A stretch of 64,000 bases of DNA, taken from Serratia grimesii NBRC 13537. Its GTDB lineage: Bacteria; Pseudomonadota; Gammaproteobacteria; Enterobacterales; Enterobacteriaceae. This document shows positions 1-7,942 of the stretch, one piece after another; the stretch's first letter is position 1, and the number at the start of each line of letters is the position of its first letter. Location of the stretch: contig NZ_BCTT01000021.1 of assembly GCF_001590905.1 (NCBI RefSeq), forward strand, positions 1 to 64,000. The letters run 5' to 3'. Below the pieces are notes generated by a model. The model did no database searches, was not told the origin of the DNA, and saw only the letters and a program-made list of their open reading frames with translations. A program made the position numbers and the translations under genes.

Positions 1-11
1 CTAATTGATAA

Positions 12-39
12 GCCCTGAGTCTATGACTCAGGGCTTTTT
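12..39 (+). terminator. Rho-independent terminator, probably of an upstream rrn/tRNA-Asp unit
   Basis: A perfect 10-bp stem (12-21 with 25-34, 3-nt loop) is followed by five T. The first nine stem bases, GCCCTGAGT, also form the stem after the tRNA-Asp gene at 23281. With dkgB downstream in the E. coli order rrnH-aspU-dkgB, the window probably starts just after another tRNA-Asp gene; that part is inference. Confidence 0.85.
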
Positions 40-146
40 CATATTCAAAATCCAAAAAAACATAATATTCCTACGTGATTTATGTGGTGAAATCCTGTTT
101 TTATAAATAATTATCTAAATGAATACCAATATAAAGAACAATATAC

Positions 147-168
147 CCGGCAGCATTATCTCTGCCGG
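147..168 (-). terminator. Possible terminator of the small lipoprotein gene
   Basis: A 7-bp stem, CCGGCAG/CTGCCGG, lies just past the stop of the minus-strand lipoprotein gene. On the minus strand it is followed by a moderately T-rich run. The stem is short, so the call is tentative. Confidence 0.35.
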
Positions 169-188
169 ATTAATGCTTCTTATTATTG

Positions 189-578
189 TTATTTAATATT
201 CTGACGTGCCAGTTCTATCTGTATATCTTTATCGAGATTGGCCACCCAACGGTTATAGTTTGGGTGAATCTTTCCCTCTTTGGCATCCATATTACTGCTG
301 TCTAGATACTTAATCTGATAACTATTTGCATTGTAAGTGATGTGGATGTTGGCACTGTGCCCGCGTAACAGGATTTTGCCATCGATCACGCCATCACTTG
401 TCGGATTCAGCATCCAGCTGCGATTCAACCCGGCAGAGAGAATCGCCTGGCGTACTTGTGCATCAGTGTGACTACCTACAACATTCTGATTGATGTTTTT
501 TACCGGCGCGGTGCCAGCACACCCACTGATCAGGACTGCGGCGAATACGCCAGTTAAAATGAGCTTTAATGGTTTCAT
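189..578 (-). CDS. Small lipoprotein of unknown function
   Basis: This encodes about 129 residues starting MKPLKLILTG. The N-terminus is a typical lipoprotein signal: positively charged start, hydrophobic stretch, lipobox ISGC with the modified Cys near residue 19. The product is therefore a predicted membrane-anchored periplasmic lipoprotein. The start at 578 is preferred over an in-frame ATG at 590, because a GGA/GAG purine run precedes 578 and the extra four residues would spoil the signal. The mature part is small, rich in Asn and Tyr, and shows no catalytic motif I recognise. It stands alone, divergent from the aryl polyene operon. It is not E. coli YafT, which is much longer. Confidence 0.75.
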   Translation of the reverse strand: MKPLKLILTGVFAAVLISGCAGTAPVKNINQNVVGSHTDAQVRQAILSAGLNRSWMLNPTSDGVIDGKILLRGHSANIHITYNANSYQIKYLDSSNMDAKEGKIHPNYNRWVANLDKDIQIELARQNIK

Positions 579-793
579 ACTCTTTTCCATGAGCGGTCGT
601 AAATAGGTAATGTATTAGCCATACACGAAGAATGATGTATGGTTGTCCTTCAATAAGATACCTCTATAGACCCTTTTCGACAAATATTGCTGCTTTTCAT
701 CGTGATAATTCTCTTTTTGCTCAAGTCCTACGAAGTTATGTCGATAAGTAACCCTAATATTTTAATTGAATATTCCGCGCAAAAATAGGAATT

Positions 794-823
794 TTGGGAA
801 TGCAATCTGAGGTCAGATATAAT
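794..823 (+). promoter_or_regulatory. Candidate sigma-70 promoter of the aryl polyene operon
   Basis: TTGGGA (794-799) and a perfect TATAAT (818-823) are separated by 18 bp. Transcription would start near 830, about 45 nt before the first ape gene. The rest of 591-876 shows no gene. The -10 is good, the -35 is imperfect, and no operator was recognised. Confidence 0.5.
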
Positions 824-876
824 AAATTTACCCACGCAATTTTTCTGACCGGTAATACCCTTAATATGGCGGCGAC

Positions 877-1581
877 ATGAATATACTCAGTTGGTGGGCA
901 ATGGCTCCCGATCGTGGAACGCGTGAAGCTTGGCGTCAATGGGCTACGGATAACTCATTTACTACTGAATCTCAGGGCACATTACCTGGCTGTTCGCATA
1001 TTCCCATGATGTCGCTGCGTCGGATGAGTGCCGGAACGCGTTTGGCAGTAGAGAGTGGGTTAATCTTACTGAATGACTTTCAGGCGGATATGGCGATCTT
1101 TACCAGCCGTCATGGTGAATTAGAGCGGACACACAAAATTCTCCAACACCTGCATCAGGACCAGCCGCTATCGCCAACGGATTTTGCCATGTCGGTGCAC
1201 AACACGGCTGCAGGTTGGTTAACGATTATGGCGAAGAATACCTTGCCAACTACATCATTGGCTGCCGGTGAAGACAGCTTTCAGCAGGGTATGATTGAGG
1301 CTCAGGCCGTATTGGCGACGGGCAGTGCGGAACGGGTGCTATTAATTGATTTTGACGGTGTTGTGCCGGATGTTTACCGGCCTTTTGTTCCCGTGAACTC
1401 ATATCCCTATGCTGTCGCGTTATTGTTGGAAAGTGGCGGTTCACTGCATTGCAACGTTGTAGACGCCGGGCCTACTGCCTGTCAGGAGCCACAGAGTCTG
1501 TCATTTTTGCGCGGTTGGTTGCGCACTGATGATGAATTTACTGTTCCGGGGCCACGGCACGACTGGTTGTGGGGGCGCTGA
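877..1581 (+). CDS. apeC: APE ketosynthase-like chain length factor
   Basis: This 234-residue protein is a shortened beta-ketoacyl-synthase fold that lacks the catalytic Cys. Where a ketosynthase has its Cys motif, this protein has a V-H-N-T-A-A-G stretch near residue 108. In aryl polyene synthases the ApeC protein pairs with the active ketosynthase ApeO as a chain length factor, and that is the expected role here. It is the first gene of the operon, and no methyltransferase or other ape gene precedes it. The next gene starts inside its stop codon (TGATG). The ribosome binding site is weak. Confidence 0.8.
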   Translation: MNILSWWAMAPDRGTREAWRQWATDNSFTTESQGTLPGCSHIPMMSLRRMSAGTRLAVESGLILLNDFQADMAIFTSRHGELERTHKILQHLHQDQPLSPTDFAMSVHNTAAGWLTIMAKNTLPTTSLAAGEDSFQQGMIEAQAVLATGSAERVLLIDFDGVVPDVYRPFVPVNSYPYAVALLLESGGSLHCNVVDAGPTACQEPQSLSFLRGWLRTDDEFTVPGPRHDWLWGR

Positions 1582-2399
1582 TGGCGACGACGATATCTGC
1601 GGAAAGTGTGCCTGAACAATCGTCTTGGTTTAATCGCTGTTGGCGGGTTGTGGCCACCGGCTTTTGCTTTTCACTTTTCGGCCTGGGTGGCCTGCTGCTA
1701 TCAGGTGTTTGGTTTAACCTGATGCGTCTGGTGGTTCGCGATCCTGCGCGCCGTAGTCGACTGACCCAAAACTCGATCCGACATAGCTTCCGTTTCTTTT
1801 TGGCAACGACGCGCTTTTTCGGTGTACTGGATTACCATTTCGACAACGTTGAACGCTTGAGTGAGGACAATGGCTGTCTGGTGATCGCTAACCATCCCAG
1901 CCTGCTGGATTATGTGTTGCTGGCTTCACAGATGCCGCGCTGCGACTGTATCGTCAAGGAAGCATTACTGAGCAACGTGTTTGTCAGTGGTGTGATCAAA
2001 GCTGCGGGCTATCTGGCAAATGCGCAGTCGGATATCCTGTTGGAACAGTGCCGGCAACGTTTAGCTAGCGGTGGGACTATCCTGATCTTTCCTGAAGGAA
2101 CACGCACTACGCCGGGTAAGGCGTTGTCACTGCAACGAGGGGCTGCCAATATTGCGCTTCGTAGCCAGTGTGATATCCGCGTGGTGCATATCCACTGCCA
2201 GCCACCCATGCTGACGAAGCAGGGTAAATGGTATAAGATCCCGCCGATAAAACCGCAGTTCCGCATCACCGTTCAGGATAAGATCGACGCTCGCGCATTC
2301 ATACATGCGAATGACGTTTCTCCCGCCCTCGCGGCAAGAAGATTAACCCAGCATTTAACTGACGCTTTACAGTCAGATTCTATAAATAATGAGAAATAG
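1581..2399 (+). CDS. apeD: APE lysophospholipid-acyltransferase family protein
   Basis: The product is about 272 residues with an N-terminal hydrophobic segment (roughly 25-50) followed by a PlsC-like acyltransferase domain. The NHPSLLD block gives the H-x4-D catalytic motif (His105, Asp110), and FPEGTR near residue 170 is the second conserved block. It probably transfers an acyl or polyene chain at the inner membrane during assembly of the membrane-bound pigment; the acceptor cannot be read from sequence. ATG 1581 overlaps the apeC stop and follows a GGGGG run, so I prefer it to an in-frame GTG at 1569. Confidence 0.8.
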   Translation: MATTISAESVPEQSSWFNRCWRVVATGFCFSLFGLGGLLLSGVWFNLMRLVVRDPARRSRLTQNSIRHSFRFFLATTRFFGVLDYHFDNVERLSEDNGCLVIANHPSLLDYVLLASQMPRCDCIVKEALLSNVFVSGVIKAAGYLANAQSDILLEQCRQRLASGGTILIFPEGTRTTPGKALSLQRGAANIALRSQCDIRVVHIHCQPPMLTKQGKWYKIPPIKPQFRITVQDKIDARAFIHANDVSPALAARRLTQHLTDALQSDSINNEK

Positions 2400-2403
2400 T
2401 GTA

Positions 2404-2664
2404 ATGAATTTATTGAGCTCTGAAATCAAGCAATTGATCATTGATACGCTCAATCTTGAAGGTATGACACCGGAGGAGATTGACGCCGAAGCGCCGCTGT
2501 TTGGTGATGGACTGGGTTTGGACTCCATTGACGCATTGGAGCTGGGTTTAGCATTAAAGAACCGTTATGGCGTGGTGCTGTCGGCTGAAAGCCAAGATAT
2601 GCGCCAACATTTTTATTCCGTGGAAACGCTGGCGAAGTTTGTTTCTGCACAGCGTAGCAAATAA
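2404..2664 (+). CDS. apeE: APE acyl carrier protein 1
   Basis: This is an acyl carrier protein of about 86 residues. The G-L-D-S-I-D-A-L-E motif puts the phosphopantetheine attachment site at Ser41. It carries intermediates as thioesters during polyene elongation. ATG 2404 is chosen because GAGA lies at good distance upstream, whereas the in-frame ATG at 2389 has no ribosome binding site. Two adjacent carrier proteins (apeE, apeF) are a hallmark of aryl polyene clusters. Confidence 0.85.
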   Translation: MNLLSSEIKQLIIDTLNLEGMTPEEIDAEAPLFGDGLGLDSIDALELGLALKNRYGVVLSAESQDMRQHFYSVETLAKFVSAQRSK

Positions 2665-2673
2665 GAGGTTTTC

Positions 2674-2925
2674 ATGGATAAGCAAGAAATTTACCTGCAA
2701 ATTCAGGCGCTACTGGTCAAGCTGTTTGAGTTGGATGCTGATGACATCAAACCCGAGTCTCGGTTGTACGAAGAGTTAGAGCTGGACAGTATTGATGCTG
2801 TGGATCTAGTGGTACACCTGCAAAAAACAACCGGTAAGAAGATTAAGCCGGAAATGTTCAAGTCGGTACGCACCGTGCAAGACGTGGTTGATGCCATCGA
2901 TGAGTTACTGAAGTCAGACAGCTAA
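2674..2925 (+). CDS. apeF: APE acyl carrier protein 2
   Basis: The 83-residue acyl carrier protein has its motif L-E-L-D-S-I-D-A-V with phosphopantetheine on Ser39. A strong AAGAGG ribosome binding site lies five bases before the ATG. The acidic helix II around the Ser is typical of type II carrier proteins. It is distinct in sequence from apeE, which suggests a division of labour (for example starter loading against elongation), but which carrier does which cannot be told from sequence. Confidence 0.85.
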   Translation: MDKQEIYLQIQALLVKLFELDADDIKPESRLYEELELDSIDAVDLVVHLQKTTGKKIKPEMFKSVRTVQDVVDAIDELLKSDS

Positions 2926-2934
2926 GATCAGGGC

Positions 2935-3525
2935 GTGAAGGTGAAGACCATTCCTTGGCTAAATGGAATCTTGCGGCTGTTACAGGTTGCGACCTGGCTA
3001 GTTCTACTGCTTTACCCGTTGGCTGTTTGGGTTGGTTTATCGCACTGGGGAACCACTGTCTTGGCGCCGTTATTGGTGACGGTCTTTACCCTTCGTCTGT
3101 TTGTACTGCGCGGTAAATTGCGTCAGCAAATGTGGTTGGGCAAAGCCTTGGCCATTGTCGGCATCTTGCTGGCGCTTGCCAGTTGGGCACTGAAACAGAG
3201 TTATTGGTTGCTGTATTACCCGGTACTGGTCAACGCATTGCTGTTGTTACTGTTTGTGTACTCGTTGTTTGCACCACCCACGGTGGTTGAGCGGTTGGCG
3301 CGTATAACCGAGCCACAGTTGGATGCCGTTGGCGTGGCTTATACTCGCAAGGTGACTCAGGTCTGGTGCGGGTTCTTTATTGTTAACGGTGCAATAGCGC
3401 TGGCAACCTGTCTGTCTGGGGATATAACACTCTGGACGTTGTATAACGGCGGCATCAGCTACCTGCTGATGGGGGCATTAATGGGTATTGAATGGATAGT
3501 CAGGAAAAGGATCAGGCACATCTGA
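2935..3525 (+). CDS. apeG: APE cluster polytopic membrane protein (COG4648-type)
   Basis: A 196-residue, very hydrophobic protein with about five or six transmembrane segments (roughly residues 12-32, 40-58, 68-86, 87-112, 143-162, 170-190). Its position between the carrier proteins and the ligase matches the COG4648 membrane protein of aryl polyene clusters. Its biochemical role is unknown. It may help hold the soluble enzymes at the inner membrane, but that is a guess. Translation starts at GTG 2935, nine bases after apeF ends. Its 3' end overlaps apeH by 34 bp. Confidence 0.75.
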   Translation: MKVKTIPWLNGILRLLQVATWLVLLLYPLAVWVGLSHWGTTVLAPLLVTVFTLRLFVLRGKLRQQMWLGKALAIVGILLALASWALKQSYWLLYYPVLVNALLLLLFVYSLFAPPTVVERLARITEPQLDAVGVAYTRKVTQVWCGFFIVNGAIALATCLSGDITLWTLYNGGISYLLMGALMGIEWIVRKRIRHI

Positions 3526-4865
3526 GTTTACCGATGAGCCAATGGCTAAGTTCGGCGCGCGACGATTCGGTGCTTATTGCCTGGCGTGGCGCCGAGACAT
3601 TATGCCTCGGCCAATTTCGCCGTGACGTTGCGGCATTGACCAAGAAACTGATGAGTAGGGAAGAGCATCGGTGGGCGCTGTGTTTTGATGATAGCTATCG
3701 TTTTGCCGTTGCGTTGTTGGCCTCTTTGTATGCCAACAGAGTGCCGGTAATTTTTGGTCATCAGCGCGAAGCTATCCTCAAAGAGCAGCGGGCAGACTTC
3801 GACGCACTGCTAACTGATTTACCCCTCGATCTTGATGTACCGATTTTGCCGGTAGCAGAAGGGGGCAGTACGGAGGTAGCACTGCCTGCCTGGCCGCAAG
3901 ACCCACGATTTATCCTTTATACCTCCGGCTCGACCGGCCAACCGCAAGCGGTGAATAAATCGGTGGGCTGTATGGATCGCGAAAGCGAACTGCTGGCAGC
4001 AACCTGGGGCGATGCTTTCCAGGGATGTTGCGTCGTGGCTACAGTCTCTCATCAACATATGTATGGCCTGAGTTTTCGATTATTCCTGCCACTGGCTTTG
4101 GGTCTGCCATTTGATGCCCAGTTGACGCGATACCATGAACAGTTGATTGCTCAGCATCAGGGGCGGCGTTTGGTGTTAGTCAGTAGCCCTGCGTGGCTTA
4201 AACGGTTGGATAACCGGTTGGCTGTTGCAGAGTGCGTTGATGTTCTTTCCGCAGGTGGCCCGCTATCCTGTGCTGAGGCGATGCTGTCTCAGCAAGCGCT
4301 GGGCGTATTGCCGTTGGAAATTTATGGCACGACGGAAACTGGCACACTGGCCTGGCGCAGGCAATATCGCGAGGCCACATTGTGGCAGCCGTTTTCGGAT
4401 GTAAAGTTAACGGTGAACTCCGATGACAGTGTCCACGTTGCGTCCCCATTAATACCCGATACTGGGGAACTGGTGCTGAGCGATCTTATTCAGCTTGCGC
4501 CAGATGGCCGCCAATTTCAGTTAAAAGGCCGTGCAGACCGTATTATCAAGCTGGAAGAGAAACGTCTGTCGCTAACCGAAGTCGAGCAACGCTTAATTTC
4601 ACTGCCGGAGATCGCCGATGCTGCAGTGTTAACGCAACAGCAAAGAGGGCGCACTGTATTGGCGGCGGTGATTGTGCTGTCTTCGTATGGTGAAACGCGC
4701 CGGCATACCTTGTCCGAAGGGGAATTTACTCGTGAGTTGCATCAGGCGTTACGAGGCTGGCTGGAGCCGGTGGCCCTGCCGCGCCATTGGCGTATTATCG
4801 ACGTTATCCCGCTTAACCCACAAGGTAAACGCGCCTATGCCGAACTACAGGAGCTGTTTTTATGA
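3492..4865 (+). CDS. apeH: APE aryl-acid activating AMP-dependent ligase
   Basis: This 457-residue acyl-adenylating enzyme has the AMP-binding signature T-S-G-S-T-G at residues 144-149, E-I-Y-G-T-T-E-T-G (A5) further on, and K-G-R-A-D-R-I near the C-terminal hinge. In studied aryl polyene systems ApeH activates 4-hydroxybenzoate and loads it on a carrier protein as the starter, and the same role is inferred here. ATG 3492 overlaps the end of apeG; a possible alternative is ATG 3534. The final lysine region (N-P-Q-G-K-R) is kept. Confidence 0.82.
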   Translation: MDSQEKDQAHLSLPMSQWLSSARDDSVLIAWRGAETLCLGQFRRDVAALTKKLMSREEHRWALCFDDSYRFAVALLASLYANRVPVIFGHQREAILKEQRADFDALLTDLPLDLDVPILPVAEGGSTEVALPAWPQDPRFILYTSGSTGQPQAVNKSVGCMDRESELLAATWGDAFQGCCVVATVSHQHMYGLSFRLFLPLALGLPFDAQLTRYHEQLIAQHQGRRLVLVSSPAWLKRLDNRLAVAECVDVLSAGGPLSCAEAMLSQQALGVLPLEIYGTTETGTLAWRRQYREATLWQPFSDVKLTVNSDDSVHVASPLIPDTGELVLSDLIQLAPDGRQFQLKGRADRIIKLEEKRLSLTEVEQRLISLPEIADAAVLTQQQRGRTVLAAVIVLSSYGETRRHTLSEGEFTRELHQALRGWLEPVALPRHWRIIDVIPLNPQGKRAYAELQELFL

Positions 4866-5206
4866 TGCAACCTGAGGTGCTGCAACAACAGGTGAGTGAT
4901 GCTACCCATGCCAGCCTGCAACTACGTTTACCTGCCGGGCTGTTTTGGTTCCGTGGTCATTTTCCAGAACACCCGATCTTGCCGGGGGTCACGCAGTTGA
5001 ACTGGGTCATGCAGTATGCGCGTCAGTTGCTGGCTATTGAGGCCGAGTTTAGAGGGATCGAAGTGGTAAAGTTTCAACAACCCTTGCTGCCAGAACAAAC
5101 AGTGACGTTGCAGCTTGAATGGCAGCCAGCGCGACATAAGTTGCTGTTTAGCTACCGCGTGGGTGAGGCGACGGCCAGCAGCGGCAAGATCTCATTATGT
5201 CAGTGA
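4862..5206 (+). CDS. apeI: APE hotdog-fold dehydratase (ApeI family)
   Basis: This 114-residue hotdog protein carries the FabA/FabZ-type motif G-H-F-P-E-H-P-I-L-P-G-V, with the catalytic His at residue 33. It dehydrates the 3-hydroxyacyl-ACP in each elongation round, leaving the double bonds that build the polyene. In characterised systems it works with a second hotdog protein, ApeP (11976 here). Translation is coupled to apeH by an ATGA overlap. Confidence 0.82.
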   Translation: MMQPEVLQQQVSDATHASLQLRLPAGLFWFRGHFPEHPILPGVTQLNWVMQYARQLLAIEAEFRGIEVVKFQQPLLPEQTVTLQLEWQPARHKLLFSYRVGEATASSGKISLCQ

Positions 5207-6915
5207 GTGCACCATTCTCTCCCTGCATTGTTATTCCCTGTTTCAATCACGGGCAGATGATGGCAGCAGTGCTGGCTGCGCTGGCTGGCTATGATTTGCC
5301 ATGCCTGATCGTCGATGATGGTAGTGATCCCACGACTGCTCAGGAATTGCAGCGGTTGGCTGCCGGGCTGCCATGGGTCATGTTGCTGCGGCTGGAGCAA
5401 AATCAAGGCAAAGGTGCGGCAGTGATAGCCGGTTTGCAGTTGGCACAACGGCAGGGCTACAGCCATGCTTTACAGGTGGATGCCGACGGTCAGCATCAAC
5501 TGAGCGATATCCCGGCAATGATTACTGAAGCGCGCACTTACCCAGACTGTCTGATTTCCGGTCGGCCTGTTTATGACAGCTCAGTGCCGAAAGCGCGTTT
5601 GTATGGCCGCTACGTCACCCATGTCTGGGTGTGGATTGAAACCTTGTCGTTGTCGTTGAAAGACAGCATGTGCGGTTTTCGTGTCTATCCGGTGGCGCCG
5701 ACGCTGGCGTTGACGACACGCCAACCGCTTGGCAAACGCATGGATTTTGATACCGAAGTGATGGTCAGATTGTACTGGCAGGGCGTCGCGAGCCGTTTTC
5801 TACCCACACGCGTAACCTATCCTGTCGACGGCGTTTCCCACTTCGATGCGCTGCGCGATAATTTGCGCATATCCTGGATGCATACCCGTTTATTTTTCGG
5901 CATGTTACCGCGCATTCCCCGCTTGTTGCGCCAGCGGCGTCGGTTCGCTGCTCCAGAGCATTGGTCGGCGACGCAGGAGCGTCAAGGCCTGTGGGGTATT
6001 CGGCTGATGTTACGGGTGTACCGTCTGTTCGGTCGCCGGGCCTTTCAGCTGTTGTTGTATCCGGTAATCGGCTATTTCTGGCTGACAGGCCGCACTCAGC
6101 GCGAGGCATCGCGAGAGTATTTACAACGTTTGCGGTTGTTTGCCCAAAGCAGGCAGCAGCCGTTGCCCGAGCCACTCGACAGCTTCCGTCACTTTATGCG
6201 GTTTGGTGATGCGATGCTTAATAAGCTGGCAAGTTGGCAGGGCGAGCTGAGAGATATCAGGCTGGTGAATCCTTCGCTATGCGAACATCAGATTGCCAGC
6301 GGCAAGGGAACCTTAATTCTGGCCTCGCATTTGGGAGACATTGAATCCTGTCGGGCATTGGGGGAGTTGGGTTCCGGCGTGACTGTTAATGCTCTGGTGT
6401 TTACGGAACACGCCGAGCGTTTCAATCAGTTGATGAAAGAGGTTAATCCTCGCGCCAATCTGAATTTGATCTCAGTGACGTCGTTGGGGCCGGAAACGGC
6501 TATGCGCTTGCAGGATAAACTGGATGCCGGTGAATGGGTGGCGATCGTGGGTGATCGCACTTCAGCGGGCAAATATCAGCGTGGTGAGCAGCCGCGCGTC
6601 GTGTGGAGCCATTTCCTCGACCATCCCGCACCGTTTCCACAGGGCCCGTTTGTTCTGGCCGCCGCGTTGCGCTGCCCGGTATTTTTGATGTTTGGCCTCA
6701 AGCATCAGGGGCATCTTAACGTTTATTTTGAACCCTTTGCCGATCCGCTAATCTTACCGCGCCAGCAACGTCAGCAGGCGTTGCAAGAGGCTGTGGACCA
6801 GTATGCCGCGCGGCTGGAACATTATTGTCTGTTGGCGCCGCTCGACTGGTTTAATTTTTTCGATTTCTGGCAGTTGGCGTCGCAACCGTCATCGCAACAG
6901 AGGCCTGAGACATGA
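5197..6915 (+). CDS. apeJ: APE glycosyltransferase 2 / LpxL-type acyltransferase fusion
   Basis: This 572-residue protein joins two enzymes. Residues about 1-240 are a GT-A family 2 glycosyltransferase (V-D-D-G-S early on, then a V-D-A-D-G-Q-H metal-binding block). Residues about 280-560 resemble the lipid A acyltransferases LpxL/HtrB (S-H-L-G-D-I-E, then G-D-R-T). The fusion probably joins sugar and acyl groups to the polyene or its lipid carrier at the inner membrane. The C-terminal HxxxD-type motif is H-L-G-D-I, close to but not identical with LpxL. The start overlaps apeI by 10 bp. Confidence 0.8.
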   Translation: MSVSAPFSPCIVIPCFNHGQMMAAVLAALAGYDLPCLIVDDGSDPTTAQELQRLAAGLPWVMLLRLEQNQGKGAAVIAGLQLAQRQGYSHALQVDADGQHQLSDIPAMITEARTYPDCLISGRPVYDSSVPKARLYGRYVTHVWVWIETLSLSLKDSMCGFRVYPVAPTLALTTRQPLGKRMDFDTEVMVRLYWQGVASRFLPTRVTYPVDGVSHFDALRDNLRISWMHTRLFFGMLPRIPRLLRQRRRFAAPEHWSATQERQGLWGIRLMLRVYRLFGRRAFQLLLYPVIGYFWLTGRTQREASREYLQRLRLFAQSRQQPLPEPLDSFRHFMRFGDAMLNKLASWQGELRDIRLVNPSLCEHQIASGKGTLILASHLGDIESCRALGELGSGVTVNALVFTEHAERFNQLMKEVNPRANLNLISVTSLGPETAMRLQDKLDAGEWVAIVGDRTSAGKYQRGEQPRVVWSHFLDHPAPFPQGPFVLAAALRCPVFLMFGLKHQGHLNVYFEPFADPLILPRQQRQQALQEAVDQYAARLEHYCLLAPLDWFNFFDFWQLASQPSSQQRPET

Positions 6916-7340
6916 AGCTAAAAGACGATCCGCGATTCTCCGTCAAGGTTGAGATCACCATTCCTTTCCATGATACCGATGCTATGGGTGTGGTCTGGCA
7001 TGGCAACTACTTCCGCTATTTTGAAATCGCCCGTGAGGCTTTGCTGAAACAGTTTAACTATGGCTACCGGCAAATGCAGGCATCGGGCTATGTTTGGCCG
7101 ATCGTCGACACACGAGTGAAATATATTGCCCCAGTGATGTTTGAACAGAAAATCATTGTCTGTGCCGAGTTGGAGGAATATGAAAATCGCCTGCGTATTG
7201 GCTACCGTATCCTTGACGCGCACAGCGGTCAGTTGACCACTCGCGGGCATACTATTCAGGTGGCGGTAGAGATTGCCAGCAAAGAAATGTGCTTTGTTTC
7301 GCCGCAGGTGTTGTTGGATAACATCGAGGAGGCACAATGA
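6912..7340 (+). CDS. apeK: APE acyl-ACP/CoA thioesterase (YbgC-like hotdog)
   Basis: A 142-residue 4HBT thioesterase. The H-D-T-D-A-M-G-V-V-W-H-G-N-Y block at residues 20-33 contains the catalytic Asp region of YbgC-type enzymes. It likely releases or proofreads thioester intermediates in polyene synthesis. Both ends are translationally coupled by ATGA overlaps, to apeJ and to the LolA-like gene. Confidence 0.82.
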   Translation: MKLKDDPRFSVKVEITIPFHDTDAMGVVWHGNYFRYFEIAREALLKQFNYGYRQMQASGYVWPIVDTRVKYIAPVMFEQKIIVCAELEEYENRLRIGYRILDAHSGQLTTRGHTIQVAVEIASKEMCFVSPQVLLDNIEEAQ

Positions 7341-7942
7341 AATTTTGGATGCTGGCGATCGTTACCTTTTTCAGTGTGAGCGTGCAGGCGGTAACGTTGC
7401 CGGAACTGCAACAGCGCTTTAGCCAACAGCCGGTACTGCGTGCTGAGTTCGAACAGCAACGCAGCATTAGCGGTATGGCAAAACCCTTGAAGTCCAGTGG
7501 TGAGCTGCTGATTTCTCAGCAAAAGGGGCTATGGTGGGCGCAACAAAAACCCTTCCCGTTGACCTTGCTGTTGGATGATAAACGTATGGTACAAACTCTG
7601 GCGGGCCAGCCACCGCAGGTAGTAACGGCGGAAAACAACCCGCAGATGTTCCAGTTCAACCATCTACTGACCGCACTGTTTCACGCTGACAGCCAGGCAC
7701 TGGAGCAAAACTTTGCTTTGCAGTTCAGCGATCTGGGTAATAACCAATGGCGACTGGTGCTGACGCCAAAAACCACGCCGCTCGACAAGCTGTTCAAACG
7801 CATTACTCTCAATGGCGAGCAATTCCTGGAAACTATTGATATTGATGATATGCAAAGTGACGCTACGCATATCCGTTTCTTTAACCAGAAAACGACACCC
7901 CAAACACTGACGGCTGAGGAGCAACAGCGTTTTGCGTCCTGA
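7337..7942 (+). CDS. APE cluster LolA-like periplasmic carrier
   Basis: The 201-residue product has a cleavable signal peptide (cut near V-Q-A, about residue 19) and resembles the lipoprotein carrier LolA. It probably ferries the lipid-linked polyene, or a precursor, across the periplasm to the outer membrane, working with the MMPL exporter encoded next. It starts inside the apeK stop codon and overlaps the exporter gene by 11 bp. Letter names for this and the next two genes are used inconsistently in my memory, so I leave them blank. Confidence 0.75.
   Translation: MKFWMLAIVTFFSVSVQAVTLPELQQRFSQQPVLRAEFEQQRSISGMAKPLKSSGELLISQQKGLWWAQQKPFPLTLLLDDKRMVQTLAGQPPQVVTAENNPQMFQFNHLLTALFHADSQALEQNFALQFSDLGNNQWRLVLTPKTTPLDKLFKRITLNGEQFLETIDIDDMQSDATHIRFFNQKTTPQTLTAEEQQRFAS

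Noticed and set aside
189..578. Naming the small lipoprotein YafT
   Set aside because: E. coli YafT is much longer and lies on the other side of dnaQ-aspV.
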